Source: Argyresthia goedartella
Taxonomy: Eukaryota > Arthropoda > Insecta > Lepidoptera > Argyresthiidae
DNA length: 64,000 nt
NCBI GenBank assembly: GCA_949825045.1
Contig: OX463829.1
Coordinates: 16,028,715 to 16,092,714, forward strand
Direction of reading: 5' to 3'
A model generated the notes under the pieces. That model was given only the letters and a program-made list of their open reading frames with translations. It ran no database searches and was not told where the DNA came from. Below, one piece after another: positions 44,360 through 55,098 of the stretch (within the stretch, counting starts at the first letter, position 1; every line of letters begins with the position of its first letter). A program made the position numbers and the translations under genes.

Positions 44360-44766
44360 TAGGGTTCCGTACCCAACGGGTAAGAACGGAACCCTATTAC
44401 TAAGACTTCGCTGTCCGTCCGTCCGTCCGTCCGTCCGTCTGTCACCAGGCTGTATCTCAAGAACCTAGCTAGCTAGAGAGTTGAAATTTTCACAGATTAT
44501 GTATTTCTGTTGCCGCTATAACAACAAATACTAAAAAACAGGATAAAATAAATATTTAAGGGGGCTCCCATACAACAATACCACATACAAACTTATGGAT
44601 GCACCTGGTTACGTACATGGAGTGTGAAAGTAACCGCACCAATAACTTTGTAAACAATATTTTGCTGTGTAAAATCCAAACTATTCACTCCACACCATCG
44701 CTTCCATTCAACGGTGGTACGGAACCCTTCGTGCGCGATTTAGACTCGCACTTGACCGGTTTTTTT
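44360..44766 (-). repeat. Repeat R1, copy 4 (most complete)
   Basis: From AGGGTTCCGTACCCAACGGG through a CCGT run (44413-44438) to CGCACTTGACCGGTTTTTT. It is collinear with copies at 1722 (inverted) and 8430. The ends GGGTTCCGTACCC and GGAACCCTTCG give short inverted similarity. Confidence 0.85.
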
Positions 44767-44965
44767 CAAGTGCAATGCAAATTTCTCTCTGAGAATAAAA
44801 TAGTAAGTAATAAAAGGGTCAGATGATGTTAGCTTGAGTAAGTTGGACCATAGATGCCCCCCAGGAACAGAATTGCGTATTTTTAAGTGATTTATATTCA
44901 TCCTGTTGGAGTATGTCTCAATCTTACTCGTATCTGGGTAAAGGCCTGTGCCCCTCCATGGCGAA

Positions 44966-45100
44966 ATTAATGGGCTACATTTATTATATTATTATATTAT
45001 ATATTCGTATATTGTATATTATAAAAAATATGGTACGGTGTCTTCAGCGCATCTGGATTTTGATAAAAGCTTGCTCAGAAAGTATCTCAATATTACAATT
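44966..45100 (+). repeat. Dispersed repeat J, copy 2
   Basis: AATGGGCTACATTTATTATA, GTGTCTTCAGCGCATCT, TTTTGATAAAAGCTTGCTC and AGAAAGTATCTCA match 29385-29515 inverted. It lies about 320 bases upstream of the Tim44 start. Confidence 0.6.
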
Positions 45101-45423
45101 ATCTGTGAAAGGGGCCTTCTAAAAAAACTATCAGGAGATCACTGATTGGTCTACTATTCAAATTGTGCGATGTTCAGAAGTCAGGATTTTTCATCTGTGA
45201 CTGTGACGATTATTTGACAGTTTACGTCAGTCAATGCAATGCTGCTTGCTTTCTTTTCTCTTTTGACAATGACAATTTTGACATGTAAAAAATCCAAAAA
45301 AAACGTAATAAATATGGATCGATTTTCGTCAGTTTTATAATAAAATATCTTGTGTTCGGCTTCTAACTATTACTTATTGGGCTTATTCACCTTTACTTGA
45401 ACAGATCCACTATCCATCTAAAA
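45101..45423 (+). promoter_or_regulatory. Upstream region of Tim44
   Basis: The sequence between repeat J and the Tim44 ATG must contain the promoter and 5' UTR. No TATA box is evident at a fixed spacing. Initiation probably lies between 45300 and 45420. Confidence 0.35.
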
Positions 45424-48400
45424 ATGGTGAGCTGGGTAGAAGCAGTACAGGCTTCATAGGTTAGATTAGGTTATGAAATTTAGAAGATCTTTTGGCTAAT
45501 CTTTATCGGTTTTCAGCAGTCCTACCGGCAGTTATTATACTGTCCAGCGCGGTGGAAGTGTGCTATCCCAGTCAAATTCAAAACTTCGATCCTTAGCATA
45601 AAAACAGGACAGGTAATAATAATATATATTATTTCATAGGACTACCATATAATGACTTAGCATCAGTAGAAATGACATGAGTCGCCTTTTCTATCAATCT
45701 ATCAACTGTTTTACTTCTAGACTCATCAGAGTTCAGAATGGCGTCACTACTCAGCTCGGAAAGGTTTCTTTTCATCAATTATTGACAACATAAAAGAAGA
45801 TATAGAAAAGAATAAAGAAATGAAAGAAAATATCAAGAAGTTTAGAGAAGAAGCAGAGAAACTTGAGAACAGTGATGCATTGCAGGCAGCTCGACGGAAG
45901 TTCCATGCTGTTGAATCTGAAGCATCAAAGAGTTCTGAAGTCCTAAAAGAGACATTAGAAGGCATCAAGGGAAAAGTTGGCTCTGTCTTAGAAGATGCAA
46001 AGCAGACGGAATTCGCTAAAAAAGCTGGTAAGTTGATGTGGACCAATGTTATGGTGGCTAAACAATGAAAATAATATTTATATACCAATTGTTATGACTT
46101 TTGAATTTCCTTGTTTCTCTTGGGGTTTTTGTTTGCATCATTATTATTGATTAAAAACCAGTAAAATCCAGATGCGACGAGACAGCTTAATAACAAGGCA
46201 GCTCACATTGGTTAAATACCTTAGTCTTCAGGCATTTTGTGATGTTCGATGTCCGCACATGCCAGAGATTGCCGAAAGTGGCTCATTCAAGCGGAACCCG
46301 TCTAGCATTCTCCTCTACCTGTAACTATCGGCCAGCCAAAAGATAATCAATGTCCATGATAGATATGTTTCTTAACCACCTCTATGTGACAATTACCAAC
46401 AGCAATTTTGATTGATACCGTAGCTTGTGGGAGTGTCCCATCATCATCATTTTTATTGACAATGTATGAAAATGAAAAAGCTCTAGTGATTTCCATTGAG
46501 ATCTATCACAGGTTACTCTGGTCCAGAGATGACCAGCTGTGAGTTTAATGTCATAGACTCATCTCGGCTGTTGTTGGCTTCTACTCCTTTTGCCATCTCT
46601 TGGATACCGCTCAGTTACCACTCTGCTCCATTTCCCTTGGTTATTGCGCATCATGGGCCTGTCCACCACCACTTTTGTTTGTCTATATGGCATAATATGT
46701 CTTGAGCTTGGTTTTCATTCTGAGATTGGTGTTTATGACTCTATCTTGTTGTTTGAATCCTGTAATGCTTTTCTTCATTGCTCTTTGGGATTTAGCCAGC
46801 TTCTCTCGGGATTTTGGTGCGAGCCTATGTTTATCCCAAACATAAGTACACTTAGTAACCAAATGTATACTTAGTAGTCATATAATCAGCTCAGAGGTGA
46901 GTGTTTTATGGCTTGATCTTGTAAGATTTTGAGTAATGGCATGTGCATATCGATTTATTAACTTTACAATTTTTTTAATTAACTAAAACATGGAGGAGGG
47001 TTCTTAATTCCTTGGTTTGACAGGGTTTACTTTCCGATTGGATTTCCATTGACATCAGGTCAGGGTCTGATGATGGGATCCTGGAGAAATCGAGGGAACT
47101 CTTCAAATATTATTGACAGTATTCATAGTTACTATATTAATAAATATATTTCATAGTAACTCATGTATTTACTCTCGGTAAGTATTATTCTGTGAAGTAG
47201 AACTAATGATGCAGACCACAGATGTCCACCGGAACTGCTCCATTCTAGGTATCCTATAATATGACAACTTTATTAAGGTTGGTCAGTAATGTATGCAAAT
47301 CATAATGCAATGGTGAAATGAAAGTCATGGTGACATAGCAGGAGAGCTTCTAACTATTTATAACTTAACAATTCAACAGTTCATCAGGATCTGATGATGT
47401 TATGAATCATGGAGAAATATAGGTAGGTAACTCTATAATTAATGAAGACAAGTATAGGAATGTTTTGTAACAATTGGGTTTAATTGAAGTCGGCTTTTTC
47501 TAAAAAAAAAATATGTAATTATTTTCAGGAAAACTTACCGAGGAGTATTTGAGAACTGCAAAGGGTGCAGCTGAGAGCATTTCTGAAGGAGGACAAAAGC
47601 TTGGACAGACAAGCGCTTTCAAGACATTTTCACAAGTTAGTATGTAAATCAAGGCTTTTAATGTCCTCACTGAGGGGCATAGGCACAAGTTTGAGCAATA
47701 TGCTCTGCAGATTTGCCACTTCCGTACTTCAGTTCAAAGGATAGTCTATTTAGTATTGAAGGTGAGGATGTAATCACATCTCAAGAACATACTCAATTGA
47801 ATGGTTTGGTACATCGTAATCCTTATATTTTTGTCTTGTAATCATTTGCATTTAATAATACCTTGGACACTATTTACACACATTGATCTAGCCCCAAACT
47901 AGGATTCCCTGTATCTTGGGTACTAGACAACGATACACATACTTATATAGATACATATTATACTTAGATAGATAAACAACCATGACTAGGGTTCAAAAAT
48001 CTGTTCTCATCGAACAAATATTTGCCCCCATCGGGACTCGAACCCGGGACCCTTGGTTTTGTAGGCAGGGTCACTGCTGACTAGGCCATCCGGGTCGTCA
48101 TTTCTTAATAACTTTGTTGGCACTCACAGAAATGTAGGGTCACTAAATATAAATTAAGAGGTGGTATTTTTATTCATGTCTTTTTTTGTTCAGGCAACAG
48201 AGGTGGTAAAGAATGAGATAGCGACGAAAAGCTTGCAAGGGCGAGTCTACATCTCTCCTATGTCACTGCGGAGACGCGTGGAGGTAAGCTGTCTGCTATT
48301 ATCTAAATGAAGCTAGATGAGCAATTTAACCAATAGGATAATTGCTCTACAACATACAATAAATTTAAGTAAAGAAGAACAGCCTATTATATTCAGTTAT

Positions 48401-51400
48401 ATATTTTTTAGTTTATTATAAGATCAAATCTGCGGGAAATCTGCTCTACATTTTAGAACTACATCTTACGCTGATAGAAACAGACGAACACAGAAGTGAT
48501 TACATCTAGGCTAGTCTATTTAAGTTACTTTCATAGTGTCATGTACTATGTTAGCTTCTTGTGGGGGAAAGCAGCGGATATTCAAACTAATTAATTTTAC
48601 AGAAAAGAGCTATTATTATTATTATTATTTTCGAAAATATAATGTAAGTCCGCAAGCACCTTACAACATATTCCAAATTTAGCGATAGCTGTATTTTTAT
48701 TTATTTATTTATCTTTATTATGGCAACAAACAGTCATACATACAAAAAAAAAAAATATCAAAATAAACTTACAATCTATTATAGACCTTACAGTGCCGAA
48801 AGTACATTTCAACTTATATTAAACATAAATGAGCTAAAGAGACGCTTAATAGTACAGCAGCAATTGGAATCAGATTGCATCAATTTGAAAAGGTGTATTC
48901 ATATTAACAATGTATTTGGACTTAAAACTACAAAATAAACACTTTAAGTTGAAGCAGCATCACAATATTTTTACAAAAGTTAATTTTTAAAGCTTAAATA
49001 TTATTTTACATAAAAAGTTTATCACTTATTATTACATGTTTTTGAAACAGTTCTCTTGAAAGATATTAGGTTATTATAAAATAAATCCACGTTAGAAAAT
49101 TCTTTGCTGTAAGTGGTGATTGAACGAGATATGAAGCTATTTCGAGTGTAATTTTTCTTTAAGTTAGGAGGCACAAGTGCAACATTATTTTTATTTCGCG
49201 TAGTGCGAATGGGCATGCGTATTCTTGTTACAAAATTAATTTTAGATAAAAGTGTTGGCGAATCGATTAAGTTGTTTAAGATTTTGAATAGAAAGGACAT
49301 ATCAATGAGTTTACGGCGGTTTAATAACGATGTTAAGTTATAATAATTTAGTGAATTTTCATATGAATCTAAACGATGGCAACGGTAGTTTAACAGTTTA
49401 ACAAACTTCTTTTGTACTCTTTCAATACGATTGATATGAATCTGATAAGAAGGGTTCCATACTACACTGGCAAACTCTAATATAGACCTAACAAACGAAT
49501 TATATAGAAGTTTAAGAGTACTTATTTTTTAAGGGGTTTACTGATTCTTGTGATAAACCCAAGGTTTTTGAAGGCTCTGTTTAGTATATTGTCTATGTGT
49601 AGATTAAATGAAACCTTGCTATCCATCATAACACCAAGATCACGAATGCTGCTAACACGCACAAGTTTTAAATTATTTATTGTATAGTCAAACATAATAG
49701 GTTTCTTTTTTAGAGTGTAAGTTATAACAAAACACTTCTCAACATTAAGAAAGAGTTGGTTGGTATTACAGTAATCTAATAATGAGTTGAGATCGCGTTG
49801 GATACCCATGCTGTCTTCAATACTGGAAACTTTTCTGAACAACTTAGTGTCGTCAGCATAGAGTAAGTGATCAGAGTTACCAATGATCTTACCTAAATCA
49901 TTTATATACAGCGTGAACAGCAAGGATCCTAAGTGTGAGCCTTGTGGAACCCCTGAAGGGATGTGCAAGAACCTAGAACAATACCCCTTCAGACATACTG
50001 CCTGACTTCTATTCCGTATGTAGGATTCTATCCATCTTAATAGGTTGCCGTGTACACCGGCCCTCATAAGCTTTACCAAAAGCAAATCGTGGTTAATTTT
50101 ATCGAACGCTTTGGAGAAGTCGGTGTACACGACATCCACCTGTAGGTTACTGTCCATGGCATTAAGAAGATAATCAGAGAAAACAACCATATTTGAGTCA
50201 ACACTACGAGCCTTTACGAATCCATGCTGGTTTTCAGATAGTTCTTGTTTTACAGCACTAGATATTTGAGTTGTAACAATTTTCTCAATGATTTTACAAA
50301 AAGTGCATAGTTTCGAAATAGGGCGATATTGTGTTACATCATTACTTTGAGAAGTTTTTGGTATAGGGGTGATTAGAGCTTTCTTCCATACCGACGGAAA
50401 ATTGCCACTTAGCAGAGAGAAGCGGTAAATATATAGCAAAGGCACCAAAATTTCATTTGCACATTGTTTAATAAATAGTGGGTGGATATCATCGCTCCCG
50501 GCACTTGTGTATATATTAAGTTTTTTAAGTTCACTGAGAACACATTTTTCGTCGATTTTTATGGAGTCAATATCAGCAACCGAGCCGGAGGAATGATCAA
50601 GGGTGATATTATTAGAAGAAATAAAAACCGAGTGAAAATAGTCATTGAAAGCGTTACAAATCTGACTTCCTTCACAAAGACTGTTACCCCTATACGTTAT
50701 TGTATTAGGGATGTCGTTGTTAGATTGTTTTGATTTTACAAAAGTCCAAAAATATTTAGGGTTCTTAATTATATTATCTTCAGATACATTTATGTAATAT
50801 TCATAACAGTCTCGCTCCATCTTTCGAAATCGCTTTCTTAAGATGGAGAAAGTTCGATAATCAATTAAATTCTGATAGACCTTCCATTTTTTGTGAAATT
50901 TACATTTTTCCTTTCCGAGTTTAATAAGAGGTTTGGTGTACCACGGTGGGTACTTTTGATTAATTCGTGTAGTTATCGGCACATATTTATCTATTAGGGA
51001 ATTTAGAATACTATAAAAAGCATTTGTGATCATGTTTATGTCATTATAAGAAGAAAACACAGTTACCCAATCAATGGAACTTAACTCAGAACGGATAGAC
51101 TCATAATCAGCCTTAAAAAACATTCTCTTGACTGTGTTGTTGTGTTTTAGAGGGGGGGAGATAAGAGAGATAGTTCTATTTCAAGAGACTTATGATGTCG
51201 GTCTTCAGTAACGAGCGGGTTTTTTACAGAAAAAACTTTACATGGTTTTGAACAAAAAACGAGATCCAGGATTCTGTTGTGATAATTAAATTCTCCATTA
51301 TATTGCATAATTCCCGAGAAATGCATAAATTCTGCAGTTAATATTGCCAAATTGTCGTTATTTGTGTTTATATTCATGGAATTAATCTCTTCATCGTAGG

Positions 51401-54045
51401 ACCCGATGGCATTAGTGACATTAAAATCACCTAACACAAGGAATATATCGTCAGAATTAGTACAAATGTTTTGGCATGTCCTATCATAGAATGAATTCAT
51501 TAAGGCTTCGTGACTGCGACCGTGAGGTATGTAAGTAAGGCCAATGTGGAGGTACCTGACTTGTCCTGTGAGGGTGTCGCTCTGGGCGGGCACAGGCTTG
51601 CCGAGCGGCACGCTCACCCACAGCTCGTCAGCAGGCGGTGGCGCGCACCAGTCCGGGGCCGGGCGGGCACACAGCTCGCGCCGCACTGCCACCAGCACCC
51701 CGCCCCCGCGCTCGCGCCCCGTCGCCGCCCGGTCCCTATCACATCTGTACACTTCGTAAAGGTTATCAAAGAACTCCCTACTGTAGAAACCATCGTTTAA
51801 CCAAGTTTCAGTAATACAAATAATGTCATAATTACTATTCAAAACTCCTGTAAGAAACTCATTTGATTTGGTCCGCAGACCGTTCGCATTTTGGTAATAA
51901 AAAGATAAGATATGTCTAGCTGTCATTGTAATAGTATAGGTATGGATAAGTAGGCTTAAAACAAGGCATATTGTCGAGATCGCAACATACACTCGTTCCA
52001 GGATAACAAACCGGTTTCATCACAAAAAATAGCAAGTTATGTTTGTAAATAGTACACATAGTTAATGATTTCATGTAAACCATATGTCTACTGCTAGCAT
52101 TAGGAATGTAATTATAAAGAATCAAAAGCATTGACGGTGGAATATACAAACCATTACAAAAAATCGAAGTGTAAATAAGAATAAGCATACAGCATAAAAT
52201 TTTGAGCGTGTAATAATAGTTTTTATGACAGATACCTAGGAAAATGAGACAATCTCGTGCCTCGTAACAAAAAGCGCTAGCTGTGTAAATAGCTATAGGT
52301 ATGGTTGTAAGTGTTATTATAGCAAAACAAGTAACGATAAGACTCAGAGCTGATATGAATTTAAACATTAGAGAATTTTGGCATTTTGTGTTAATGGTAT
52401 TAACGGTAAATGGAAGTCACATTTTATCTAAATCACTTTCAGTTAAAATAACAATTGGTCTCGACGTATCATTCTTACGAACGTTAATCTGACAGTCCCT
52501 CAGCCACACGTATTTGTAATCCTTCTGCTTGGCCAGAGCTCTGGTACGGCTGTACAACATTTTGTAGTATGGGGCGAGATGATCATTCACAAAAATGGGT
52601 TTGGAGGATCCATCTAAGCCAGCATCAACAGTAGTAAGTCCCCTGCGAGCGCGAACAGCTGATAGAAATTCAATTTTAATGTTTCGCCGGCAAAACCGGA
52701 CTATGATGTTAGGTACCATTGTAGAATCGGTAGAAGTCACACCGTCGCGGTGAATGTAATCTATATCCGATGGATTCAGGGTAAAACCAACTTTAGTAGC
52801 AATGTTTTTTATGATATTATACAAGTTTTCACCCTTTTGTTGTGGTATTCCCGCAAATTCTAAGTTATTTCTGCGTCCTTGTTGGTCATTGTCACGTAGT
52901 TTAGAAGAAAGTTCAGCAATGGTTAGTTGCGCCTGAGATAGGTTACGATCCAACATTTCGATTTTTTCCTTGGTCAAGTTGTTATCAGTTTTGATCTCGG
53001 ATACCTCATGCTTTAGTTTATTCTGCTCCTGCAAAATTTTTTCGTTGCATAATTTCATCCCGGACATTTCTTGTTTGATTTGACGTACGTCTTCACATAA
53101 GGACGATAAACTTTTATTTTGAGTTTCAAAGAAGTCTTGGAAGGATTCCATTAGTTCTTTTCGAAAATCGGCGAGGGTATCGGCAAGTTCACTCTCGGGT
53201 TGTTTTCGCTTGCGGAGGGTCACGAGGTTGTCTGCATCCCGGTCCCGTAAGCTGGACAGATCACTGAGTGATCCTACGGTCTTGACTGGACTTCTGTGTA
53301 TATTCATAGTTTATAGCCCAACAAATGAAAACCAAAAGGATAACACAATACACGTTCACACGATACACGTTCGATGCGCTCAGTAGTTCGCGCGAGATGT
53401 AATGTTAACCTAAGAAATAATCACAGACTAGTTGCGTCCCGGTTAAGACTCGCGAAGTTAGCTATTCTTTCAAGGGTCATTGCATTCTCTGCTACAACAA
53501 GATACCTCTTGAGATTTTGATATTGCCATTTGAGCAATTCATAAACCATGTAAAAGCGACTGTCAAAAAAAGTATATCACAATGTTCAAGATTACTTAAA
53601 TGACGGGACTGTATGGGTTCAATTTAACTCAACACAGAACTTGCTGTTAATGATTTTGTAATTATTTATTTCTACTTATTAGTCATAATAATTAATATTT
53701 GTAATTTATAAAAGAGATCTAAAAATCTATCTACGGGAGTTTCTTAGCCCTTCCTCCCTTACAGTGGTCAAATGTAGAGAAGGGGCAAAAAATGACGTTT
53801 GCTAAGTTTATGTAAATATATGCAGTAATGAAGTAATAATAAAAAAAAACATTTGAATTTGATAGCTCGCTCAAACGCGAAGTCTTGCGGAACCTGTATC
53901 ACGCTGTGTTGTATCACTTCAGGTGGCAGAGGACGAGCGGACGTTCGCGGCGGACACGGAGACGGTGGGCGTCGAGCTACATCGCGACTCCAAATTCTAC
54001 CAGCAGTGGGAGAACTTCAAGAACAATAATCAGTACGTCAATAAG
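45424..54045 (+). CDS. Tim44: Mitochondrial import inner membrane translocase subunit TIM44 (5' exons)
   Basis: Tim44 tethers mtHsp70 to the TIM23 channel on the matrix side. Pieces: 45424-45426 (ATG ending at a GTGAGC donor), 45517-45612, 45721-46027, 47529-47635, 48194-48283 and 53923-54045. All have GT/AG borders and consistent phases (0, 0, 1, 0, 0), giving 242 codons. The N-terminus is basic with no acidic residues (QSYRQLLYCPARWKCAI), fitting a presequence. Then come SARKGFFSSIIDNIKEDIEK, KFREEAEKLENSDALQAARR, ISEGGQKLGQTSAFKTFSQ and LHRDSKFYQQWENFKNNN, all characteristic of metazoan Tim44. The C-terminal lipid-binding domain (about 200 residues) was not found before 64000, so the next intron is at least 9.9 kb. 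The one-codon first exon is inferred. Confidence 0.93.
46028..47528 (+). other. Tim44 intron 3
   Basis: Starts GTAAGTTGATG and ends TTTTCAG. ORFs inside (46496-46874) are unremarkable. No repeat that I can name. Confidence 0.7.
47868..48100 (-). repeat. tRNA-headed SINE-like repeat in Tim44 intron 4
   Basis: On the minus strand GATGGCCTAGTCAGCAGTGA (A-box-like, about 48090) and GGGTTCGAGTCCCG (B box, about 48050) are spaced as in a tRNA. A conserved body follows, with CTAGTACCCAAGATACAGGG and TTTGGGGCTAGATCAATGTG. The widespread moth version has the same order. Confidence 0.65.
48430..48693 (+). mobile_element. Non-LTR family A copy A4, left part
   Basis: Degraded sense-strand A sequence: TCTTGTGGGGGAAAGCAGCG, GATATTCAAACTAATT, TTTCGAAAATATAATGTA and TTAGCGATAGCTGTA. 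It is interrupted at TGTA (48690-48693) by family B and continues at 53398. Internal ATT-repeat expansion at 48613-48630. Confidence 0.85.
49022..51926 (-). pseudogene. Family B ORF2, endonuclease and reverse transcriptase (two frameshifts)
   Basis: Start MTARHILSFYYQNANGLRTK at 51926, where ATG overlaps the preceding ORF's stop. Endonuclease motifs: ITETWLND (E, about 51820), FLVLGDFNVTN (about 51420) and TEDRHHKSLE in place of the usual SDH. A shift occurs at a run of seven G (51152-51158). The RT frame (51123-49522) has YRPISKLCTFCKIIEKIV, VVYTDFSKAFDKINHDLLL (motif A), SGVPQGSHLGSLLFTLYIND and LLYADDTKLF (catalytic, about 49865). A second shift occurs at a run of six T (49525-49530). The C-terminal part runs to 49022 with SLLNRRKLIDMSFLFKILNN. 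Loss of two bases' worth of frame is the only damage seen. Confidence 0.92.
51916..52368 (-). CDS. Extra hydrophobic ORF between ORF1 and ORF2 of family B
   Basis: A 150-codon ATG-initiated frame starts 48 bases after the ORF1 stop. It ends at TAG 51918-51916, so its last 11 bases (ATGACAGCTAG) contain the ORF2 start. That arrangement suits termination-reinitiation. The product is strongly hydrophobic: a segment at residues 4-33 (FISALSLIVTCFAIITLTTI...) and another at about 58-85 (LKILCCMLILIYTSIFCNGL) look membrane-spanning. The C-terminal third is Cys/Tyr-rich. It has no family match that I know. The T-rich strand favours hydrophobic codons, but 150 stop-free codons in AT-rich DNA plus the precise overlap argue for a real gene. 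Confidence 0.6.
   Translation of the reverse strand: MFKFISALSLIVTCFAIITLTTIPIAIYTASAFCYEARDCLIFLGICHKNYYYTLKILCCMLILIYTSIFCNGLYIPPSMLLILYNYIPNASSRHMVYMKSLTMCTIYKHNLLFFVMKPVCYPGTSVCCDLDNMPCFKPTYPYLYYYNDS
52417..53307 (-). CDS. Family B ORF1 protein
   Basis: 296 codons, intact. An acidic/basic N-terminus (MNIHRSPVKTVGSLSDLSSL) is followed by a long coiled coil (residues about 50-140: FRKELMESFQDFF, EMSGMKLCNEKILQEQNKLK, MLDRNLSQAQLTIAELSSKL). Then comes a conserved RRNNLEFAGIPQ segment, an RRM-like region (IIVRFCRRNIKIEFLSAVRA) and a C-terminal domain (FVNDHLAPYYKMLYSRTRAL). This L1-ORF1-like layout is typical of insect non-LTR ORF1 proteins, which bind and chaperone the element RNA. No CCHC knuckle is present. 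Confidence 0.9.
   Translation of the reverse strand: MNIHRSPVKTVGSLSDLSSLRDRDADNLVTLRKRKQPESELADTLADFRKELMESFQDFFETQNKSLSSLCEDVRQIKQEMSGMKLCNEKILQEQNKLKHEVSEIKTDNNLTKEKIEMLDRNLSQAQLTIAELSSKLRDNDQQGRRNNLEFAGIPQQKGENLYNIIKNIATKVGFTLNPSDIDYIHRDGVTSTDSTMVPNIIVRFCRRNIKIEFLSAVRARRGLTTVDAGLDGSSKPIFVNDHLAPYYKMLYSRTRALAKQKDYKYVWLRDCQINVRKNDTSRPIVILTESDLDKM
53398..53870 (+). mobile_element. Non-LTR family A copy A4, right part
   Basis: Resumes at TGTAATGTTAACCTAAGAAA and contains GCCATTTGAGCAATTCATAA, GACGGGACTGTATGGG and the family 3' UTR (CAGTGGTCAAATGTAGAGAA, AATGACGTTTGCTAAGTTTA). It ends with CAGTAATGAAGTAATAA and a TTTGAATTTG tail, just before Tim44 exon 6. Confidence 0.85.
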
Positions 54046-54061
54046 GTGAGATTACACCATA

Positions 54062-54190
54062 TGATTTTGAAATTGCCATTTACTATTTAAAAACCATGCA
54101 TAAGCGACTTTGTCTAAAAAGTGATATTGCAATGTTCAAGATTACTTAAAGGACGGGACTGTATGGGGTTAATCTAGCTCACAGACCAAA
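54062..54190 (+). mobile_element. Non-LTR family A, short 3' fragment (A5)
   Basis: GATTTTGAAATTGCCATTTA, AAAACCATGCATAAGCGACT and GACGGGACTGTATGGGGTTA match the A C-terminal end. It lies only 16 bases past the Tim44 exon 6 donor. Confidence 0.75.
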
Positions 54191-55095
54191 AGACGTAGTT
54201 TCGCGCAATTTTTTCATACACACCGATACTGCCATACACACAGGGGTGCGGGGGCCGCAGCGAGCGCTTACCGTGCTGTGATTTGTTGATTCAAGGTCAA
54301 GTGGGCGTCAGAAGAAAATGTCTGCTGGTCGCTAGTGACGTAAGGCGTGTATATTGTCTATAGTATCGATAATTAGAGTTGTCTGTTATTAGGTGACTGT
54401 AAAGTGATTGTTGATTCCTTATTCGCGATATATAATTTATAAAAAGTAACATGAAAAGCTCTGTTTGTGATGGCCGCATGTTATCGATGGATAAAGCGTC
54501 TGCAATTCTCGCATTTATATTAGTGTCGGTGAGTAACATGATGAAAATAAATTATAAACCGAAACTATAAAAACTCAATATCTGCATATCCTATCTGGTA
54601 AATTAAATAAAAAACTCTGAATTACAAAGTTTAATTTTTTAAAGGACCTACAATAAAACACTAAGATAAATTATAATTTTAATTTTGGCCTTTAAAATTT
54701 ATCAGCTTAGTGAAACACGTGCTATGTCAATCTGACTTGGTAATATTTTTTTGTTAAATAAGCTAATCACATTTATGTATATCTTAATTGGCAAACGTCT
54801 GTAATGTTTTCGTTGCAAGGAACATAAACCTGCGATCGGGTTTGATAATTTTGTAATTATCATTGCTTTTTATTACCACCTCATATCGCCGACAGATTTT
54901 AATAACCATTTCAGATGGATAGATTAAACCCCCAGTTGCATTTACGAGGAAATTTATTTATTCTTTTAAAGATATTATATTATAAGATATTAATCCTTGA
55001 ATACATTTACGGCATTTTATTCTTTTGATTAACGAGTTCACTACAAATACTGAAATATATTCAATTACATGTTGAGTAAAGAATGACAATGATGA
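54191..55095. other. No recognisable gene
   Basis: A GC-rich patch at 54238-54285 (GGGGTGCGGGGGCCGCAGCG) is followed by AT-rich sequence. I found no Tim44 exon here. Confidence 0.45.
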
Positions 55096-55098
55096 CTC

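Larger units (their letters stand above)
48694..53397 (-). mobile_element. Full-length non-LTR retrotransposon, family B
   Basis: A 4704-bp minus-strand element inserted in A4. TGTA is duplicated at 48690-48693 and 53398-53401, and A4 resumes without loss. It has a 90-base 5' UTR (CTCGCGCGAACTACTGAGCG at its start) and ORF1 (53307-52417). A hydrophobic ORF (52368-51916) and ORF2 (endonuclease-RT, 51926-49022) follow. The 3' UTR ends in AATAAAGATAAATAAATAAA. The only ORF2 breaks that I see are two single-step frameshifts in homopolymer runs, so the copy looks young. Clade: jockey/CR1-like, not further resolved. Confidence 0.9.

Noticed and set aside
46496..46874. Overlapping ORFs in Tim44 intron 3
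   Set aside because: No domain, no splice signals in phase with neighbouring exons.
48030..48100. Possible functional tRNA gene on the minus strand
   Set aside because: A and B boxes are present, but the cloverleaf does not pair well and a SINE body follows.
50482..50733. 83-codon plus-strand ORF
   Set aside because: Antisense shadow of the family B reverse transcriptase.
51510..51800. Plus-strand Arg/Pro-rich ORF
   Set aside because: Antisense shadow of the GC-rich part of the family B endonuclease domain.
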